Positions 34,063-37,564 of a stretch of 37,564 bases of DNA are shown here, piece by piece. The position numbers and the translations under genes are program-made. Position 1 is the first letter of the stretch. The number at the start of each line of letters is the position of its first letter. A model generated the notes under the pieces. It had not been told where the DNA came from. It did no database searches and saw only the letters and a list, made by a program, of their open reading frames with translations. Source of the DNA: Kitasatospora sp. MAP5-34 (GTDB lineage: Bacteria > Actinomycetota > Actinomycetes > Streptomycetales > Streptomycetaceae). The stretch is from positions 1-37,564 of the forward strand of contig NZ_JARXZC010000053.1 in assembly GCF_029894335.1 (NCBI RefSeq). The letters run 5' to 3'.

Positions 34063-34302
34063 GAGAACAGCAACCGCCGCTCGACCAACGCCTCCGAGCA
34101 GTACCTGACTGTCGGTCAGGTCGCCGAACGCCTGGGCACCAGCGAGCGGTTTCCCCGACGCCTCATCGCCGAGCGGCGCATCGCCTTCGTCAAGATCGGC
34201 AGCCACGTCCGCATCTCCGAGAGCGTGCTCGCCGCCTACATCGAGGCCAACACCGTGGCCCCGGTCCGCTCCGTCCGCCGCCGCTTCGGGCGGGCTGCCT
34301 GA
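34057..34302 (+). CDS. xis: Excisionase-type DNA-binding protein
   Basis: An 81-aa MerR/excisionase-like helix-turn-helix protein (YLTVGQVAERLGTSERFPRRL, then RIAFVKIGSHVRI). It binds att DNA and turns the integrase toward excision. ATG 34057 follows GGGGAGAG by 6 bases. Its stop overlaps the integrase start by one base (TGATG), so the two are coupled. Typical length and position for an actinomycete element. Confidence 0.87.
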   Translation: MPENSNRRSTNASEQYLTVGQVAERLGTSERFPRRLIAERRIAFVKIGSHVRISESVLAAYIEANTVAPVRSVRRRFGRAA

Positions 34303-35468
34303 TGGCGAACAACTCCGGCCGACGGCGCCGCTGGGGCTCCGTCCGCAAGCTGCCCTCCGGCCGCTTCCAGGCCCGCTACCCCGGCCCCGACGGGCTCCTG
34401 CGCAACGCCGACGAGACCTTCGCGACCAAGGGCGACGCCGAAGCCTGGCTCGTCGAGACCGAGACCGACATACGCCGCGAGGAGTGGCGCGACCCCAACG
34501 CGGGCGCCGTCAACTTCCTCCTCTACGCCACCGCCTGGATCGACGAACGCGACCTCGCAGCCCTCACCGACGAGCTGTACCGCCGCCTCCTCCGCCTGCA
34601 CCTGGAACCGACCTTCGGCGAGTCCGAGCTGAAGGAGATCACCGCTCCCCAGGTCCGGGCTTGGCGCGCCGCGCTGGTCAAGGAGGGCAAGAAGACCACC
34701 GCCGCCAAGGCCTACCGCCTCCTGAAGGCCGTCCTGGAAACCGCCGTCGACGACGAGCTCATCCGCCGAAACCCCTGCCGCATCAGGGGCGGTGGCAAGG
34801 AGGAGGCCGAGGAGCGTCCCGTCGCGACGGTCGAGCAGGTCCTCCAACTCGCCGACCTCATGGGCCCGCGCTGGCAACTCATGGTCTTTATGGGCTCCTT
34901 CATGGCCCTCCGCCCCGAGGAACTGGCCGAGGTCCGCCGATCCGACGTCGACCTGGTCAAGCGCGTCGTGTGGATCCGGCGCGCGGCCCCCGAACTGACC
35001 ACCGGCAAGCGCGTCCTGGGCGACCCGAAGTCCAAGGCCGGCAAGCGGCCGGTCGGCATCCCGCCCGAGATCGTCCCCGACTTCGAGCTGCACCTGCGCT
35101 GGTACGCCGCGAAGGAGGACGACGGCCTACTGTTCATCGGCGAGCGCGGAGCCCCGTTCCGCCGCTCGACCTTCGGCCGCAAGTGGCGCAAGGCCCGCAC
35201 GAAGCTCGGCATGGACGGCTTCCGCTTCTACGACCTCCGCCACACCGGCAACGTCCTCGCCGCCGGCACCGGCGCCAGCCTCAAGGACCTGATGGCGCAC
35301 ATGGGCCACTCCTCCGTCCGCGCAGCGCTGATCTACCAGCACGCCACCGCCGAACAGCAGACCAAGATCTCCAACGGCATCAGCGCCGCGGTCGTCGACA
35401 TCCGCACCCGCCGTCGATCGACAACTTCGGACTGCGCCGCAGCGGCAGAGATTCCCCGTCAGGCGTAG
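34302..35468 (+). CDS. int: Tyrosine-type integrase
   Basis: A 388-aa site-specific recombinase. An N-terminal arm-binding region (RRRWGSVRKLPSGRFQARYPG) and core-binding SAM-like domain precede the catalytic domain. Catalytic residues: R204 (MALRPEEL), R313 (FYDLRHTG), H336 (MGHSS) and nucleophile Y345 (ALIYQH). The first position of the HxxR motif is Y310 instead of His, a change also seen in other actinobacterial integrases as I recall. Coupled to xis. A terminator-like hairpin follows at 35484-35517. The attachment site should lie close downstream, but I could not define it. Confidence 0.92.
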   Translation: MANNSGRRRRWGSVRKLPSGRFQARYPGPDGLLRNADETFATKGDAEAWLVETETDIRREEWRDPNAGAVNFLLYATAWIDERDLAALTDELYRRLLRLHLEPTFGESELKEITAPQVRAWRAALVKEGKKTTAAKAYRLLKAVLETAVDDELIRRNPCRIRGGGKEEAEERPVATVEQVLQLADLMGPRWQLMVFMGSFMALRPEELAEVRRSDVDLVKRVVWIRRAAPELTTGKRVLGDPKSKAGKRPVGIPPEIVPDFELHLRWYAAKEDDGLLFIGERGAPFRRSTFGRKWRKARTKLGMDGFRFYDLRHTGNVLAAGTGASLKDLMAHMGHSSVRAALIYQHATAEQQTKISNGISAAVVDIRTRRRSTTSDCAAAAEIPRQA

Positions 35469-35483
35469 GACCCCGACGACAGA

Positions 35484-35517
35484 GGAGCCCGGCCAGTTAC
35501 CGCCCTGACCGGGCTCC
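35484..35517 (+). terminator. Terminator-like hairpin after the integrase
   Basis: GGAGCCCGG (35484-35492) pairs perfectly with CCGGGCTCC (35509-35517), and the stem extends by CAG/CTG past one mismatch. It starts 16 bp after the integrase stop. It might also be part of the att region. Confidence 0.65.
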
Positions 35518-35641
35518 AATGGGCTGCCTGACCCCGCCTCTCGGTCGTGTGGCGCTCACAGAGACCGCTCGCTGAGGGCGAGACTGACGACGCCAGTGAC
35601 ACACTGTGCGGATGCGACTGTGGCAACGCCGTTCAACCCCC

Positions 35642-37564
35642 ATGTCGGGTAGCGCTGTTAGCGCACTGGAAGAGGTATCTGCGACCCCGGCGTTGACCGC
35701 GGTGATGGCCGATGTCGCACTCAATGACCCGAACGAGGATCGGCTGAGCCGTGCCGGGTTCGCCGAGCGTCTTGCCCAGACGATGACCCAACGAAGCCAG
35801 GCAGGCTCCGTGGTGGGCTTGTATGCGGACTGGGGCGAGGGCAAGTCGACCGTGCTCAGCTTCGTTGAGCACTACCTGGCCCACCAGACCCGTCCCGTCG
35901 TGGTGATTCGATTCAACCCCTGGTTCGATTCGGACGAGTCGGCCATCATCAAGCAGTTCTTCGCGGCGGTGGCAACCGCGCTCGGCGTGGACCTGCGCAC
36001 TCGCCGGGAGAAGGCCGGTGACTGGATCAGGAAGGCCAACCCGTTCCTCAAGACTGTGGAGCCGTCCCTTGGGCCCTCCGACGGACTTTCCAAGCATCTC
36101 GCAAGGGCTGCGGGTTTGAACGATCTCGCCAAAGCGGTGGACTTCAAAGTCGGGCCGGTCAACCTGAGCGGCTTGATGGAGGCAGTCGGCAATGCGCTGG
36201 GAGAGCCGACCCTTAGGAGCCTGCGGGACCGGCTGCTTGAACTGCTGACCGCAGAGGCGTCTGGCCGCGACCGGCGTGTCGTCGTACTGATCGACGACAT
36301 TGACCGGCTGGAGGCCTCGCAGGTTGCGACGGTGTTCCGGATGATCAAACTGGCAGCAGACTTCCCCATGCTGTCGGTCCTCACAGCCTTCGCCCCGCTC
36401 CCGGTCGCTCAGGCCCTCGGCGCCCGGTTTGGCGGCGGCGGCGACCCGACCATCCAAGGCACGGCGTTTCTGGAGAAGATCGTCCAGGTTCCTGTGCGCC
36501 TGCCGCCAGCTGATCCGAACCTCGTGGCGGCGCTGATGCAGGACCTCCTTGGCCAGGTCATCAGTGCCCACTGCGGGCAGTTGCCCGCAGGCGAGCAGGC
36601 TCGCATGGAGATAGCCATGGACCGCTGTGTGTGGCCGCTGGTGACGACGCTTCGGATGGGCAAGCAGCTACTGAACAAGGCCGACTTCGCGCTTCCTGTG
36701 ATGCGAGGCGAGGTCAATCCGTGTGATCAGGTCATCCTGCAGGCACTGGAGCTCCTCCACCCTGACTTGTACCGGTTCATCGCCACGAACAAGGCACTCC
36801 TGGTGAAGAAACCAGGGCCGTCAGAATTTCGGGCTGCCCGGATCGGCGAGATCGACCAGGCGGTGGAAGGCCTTCCCTCAGCATCCCGTGGACCGGCTAA
36901 AGACCTGCTGCAACTTCTCTTCCCGCACCTGCAGTCGCTGTATGGCAACACCTGGTACGAGCCCCACCATGAAGAGGAGTGGGCGCGCGGGAAGCGCGTC
37001 TGCTCGCCCAGCTACTTCAGCCGGTTTTTCGCCTTCGCGCTGCCGGTCGGGGACATTCTCGACTCCGAGATCGAGGCGGTCATCAACGCGGCCTGGCCGG
37101 CCAATCGGGCACCCCTTGCTGCCCTATTGGCCAGCCAAGAGCCGAACCTCGTACTTCAGAAGCTCACCGTTCACAGCACCGGGCTCTCTGCGGCCCGCTC
37201 CCTCGATGTCGCGCGGGCCGTCGCCGCAGCTGGGGCCGGTCTGCCCACGTTGGGTGGCCGGCCTTTCGAGCCCGCCTTCAGCGCCGGAATGCTTATCAGC
37301 CGCCTGCTCTACCAACTGCCATCAGATGAACGACAAGCTGCGGCCGTGGAGGCCCTGGACTTCGCCGAGCCAGGCCTAGCTGCCATCACCATGCTTGCGA
37401 TCGAGGCATCCGGTGCGGACAACCCCGATACAACTCAACACCTGCTGGGTGAAGCAGAGTTGCGCGCAGTGAGTGGTGTGCATCGTGAAGTGGCAGGTCA
37501 CGGGCCTGGTGTGCGTCGGCGTCGGGGTGCTCACGCTGGTTGCGGGCGGATGGCTTCGGTGAAG
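35642..37564 (+). CDS. KAP-family P-loop NTPase (3' end outside window)
   Basis: An open frame of at least 641 codons reaching the right edge. Walker A is GLYADWGEGKST with K68, followed by RFNPWFDSDES, a KAP hallmark. Walker B is VVVLIDDIDRLE with D218/D219. KAP NTPases are membrane-associated or defence-linked STAND-like ATPases. The frame also contains in-frame starts at GTG 35606 and ATG 35612, and no ribosome binding site favours any of them. No transmembrane insert is obvious. The last ~25 codons are Arg/Gly-rich, unlike the rest. Another frame there, from GTG 37476 to TGA 37562, reads as a hydrophobic helix (VTGLVCVGVGVLTLVAGGW), so a sequencing or natural frameshift near 37470 is possible. 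Confidence 0.8.
   Translation, partial: MSGSAVSALEEVSATPALTAVMADVALNDPNEDRLSRAGFAERLAQTMTQRSQAGSVVGLYADWGEGKSTVLSFVEHYLAHQTRPVVVIRFNPWFDSDESAIIKQFFAAVATALGVDLRTRREKAGDWIRKANPFLKTVEPSLGPSDGLSKHLARAAGLNDLAKAVDFKVGPVNLSGLMEAVGNALGEPTLRSLRDRLLELLTAEASGRDRRVVVLIDDIDRLEASQVATVFRMIKLAADFPMLSVLTAFAPLPVAQALGARFGGGGDPTIQGTAFLEKIVQVPVRLPPADPNLVAALMQDLLGQVISAHCGQLPAGEQARMEIAMDRCVWPLVTTLRMGKQLLNKADFALPVMRGEVNPCDQVILQALELLHPDLYRFIATNKALLVKKPGPSEFRAARIGEIDQAVEGLPSASRGPAKDLLQLLFPHLQSLYGNTWYEPHHEEEWARGKRVCSPSYFSRFFAFALPVGDILDSEIEAVINAAWPANRAPLAALLASQEPNLVLQKLTVHSTGLSAARSLDVARAVAAAGAGLPTLGGRPFEPAFSAGMLISRLLYQLPSDERQAAAVEALDFAEPGLAAITMLAIEASGADNPDTTQHLLGEAELRAVSGVHREVAGHGPGVRRRRGAHAGCGRMASVK

Larger units (their letters stand above)
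27120..35468. mobile_element. Integrative mobilizable element (relaxase to integrase)
   Basis: A contiguous block of mobility genes: relaxase, MobC-like protein, DUF2637 protein, DnaC-like ATPase, replication-initiation-like protein, XRE repressor, excisionase, tyrosine integrase. The order resembles actinomycete integrative elements that replicate autonomously after excision. No FtsK/TraB translocase, type IV secretion gene or obvious cargo is present, so it is either mobilised by another element or reduced. Boundaries given are gene limits only; I found no convincing att direct repeat or tRNA target within the flanks. Confidence 0.8.

Noticed and set aside
26889..35641. Direct repeats that could be attL/attR of the integrative element
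   Set aside because: I compared the stretch after the integrase with the stretch left of the relaxase by eye and found only very short matches such as CGGCCAG. No tRNA 3' end was seen at either side.
1..37564. CRISPR arrays, rRNA, tRNA and insertion sequences
   Set aside because: No regularly spaced repeats, no conserved rRNA segments, no tRNA T-loop signature in a cloverleaf context, and no transposase-like proteins were seen.

Overview
The window is high-GC actinobacterial DNA. Frequent GTG starts, 4-base stop/start overlaps, G/C-ending codons and the families present (phosphorothioate-type HNH nuclease, DUF2637 protein, XRE-kinase-Nudix operon, RRxFL-type XRE regulator) point to Streptomyces or a close relative. 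No rRNA, tRNA, CRISPR array or IS element was found. The contents look like accessory-genome material.

Region 1 (about 1-9040, plus strand) is a defence-type cassette. It holds the C-terminal part of a DUF499-type ATPase, a small hypothetical protein, a DUF1156 DNA methylase and a PLD-SNF2/DEAH helicase. This matches the helicase-methylase-ATPase class of anti-phage islands related to DISARM. The methylase gene has visibly lower GC than its neighbours, as expected for transferred DNA.

Region 2 (9172-14090) holds a GNAT acetyltransferase (plus), then on the minus strand a complete extra-looking alanyl-tRNA synthetase with a 17-bp palindrome upstream, a phosphorothioate-sensing HNH restriction nuclease, and a frameshifted Nudix remnant.

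Region 3 (14183-24119, minus strand) is the most unusual part. It is a tight, probably single operon starting from a 53-residue peptide gene. In order it encodes: peptide, HAD-like protein, zinc alcohol dehydrogenase, TrpD-like phosphoribosyltransferase homologue with altered motifs, a radical SAM protein with CX14CX2C spacing, a TrpRS-like aminoacyl-tRNA-synthetase homologue, a class I methyltransferase, two glycosyltransferases, and a KMSKS-type tyrosyl-tRNA synthetase ending at a strong terminator. I read it as an uncharacterised natural-product pathway, possibly peptide-scaffolded or aminoacyl-tRNA-dependent, with TyrRS (and perhaps AlaRS) as immunity or supply enzymes. Divergent from it are an XRE/TPR regulator, an aminoglycoside/choline-kinase-like phosphotransferase and a MutT-type Nudix enzyme (24120-26888).

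Region 4 (27073-35517) is an integrative mobilizable element: relaxase, MobC-like accessory protein, hairpin-rich candidate oriT, DUF2637 membrane protein, DnaC-like ATPase, replication-initiation-like protein, XRE repressor with a leaderless-type promoter, excisionase and tyrosine integrase. A near-duplicate promoter/leader module of about 117 bp occurs twice in opposite orientation, on either side of the repressor gene. One copy points into the replication genes and the other into xis-int. No FtsK/TraB translocase is present, so transfer would need help from elsewhere.

Region 5 (35642-end) is a KAP-family P-loop NTPase that runs off the window.
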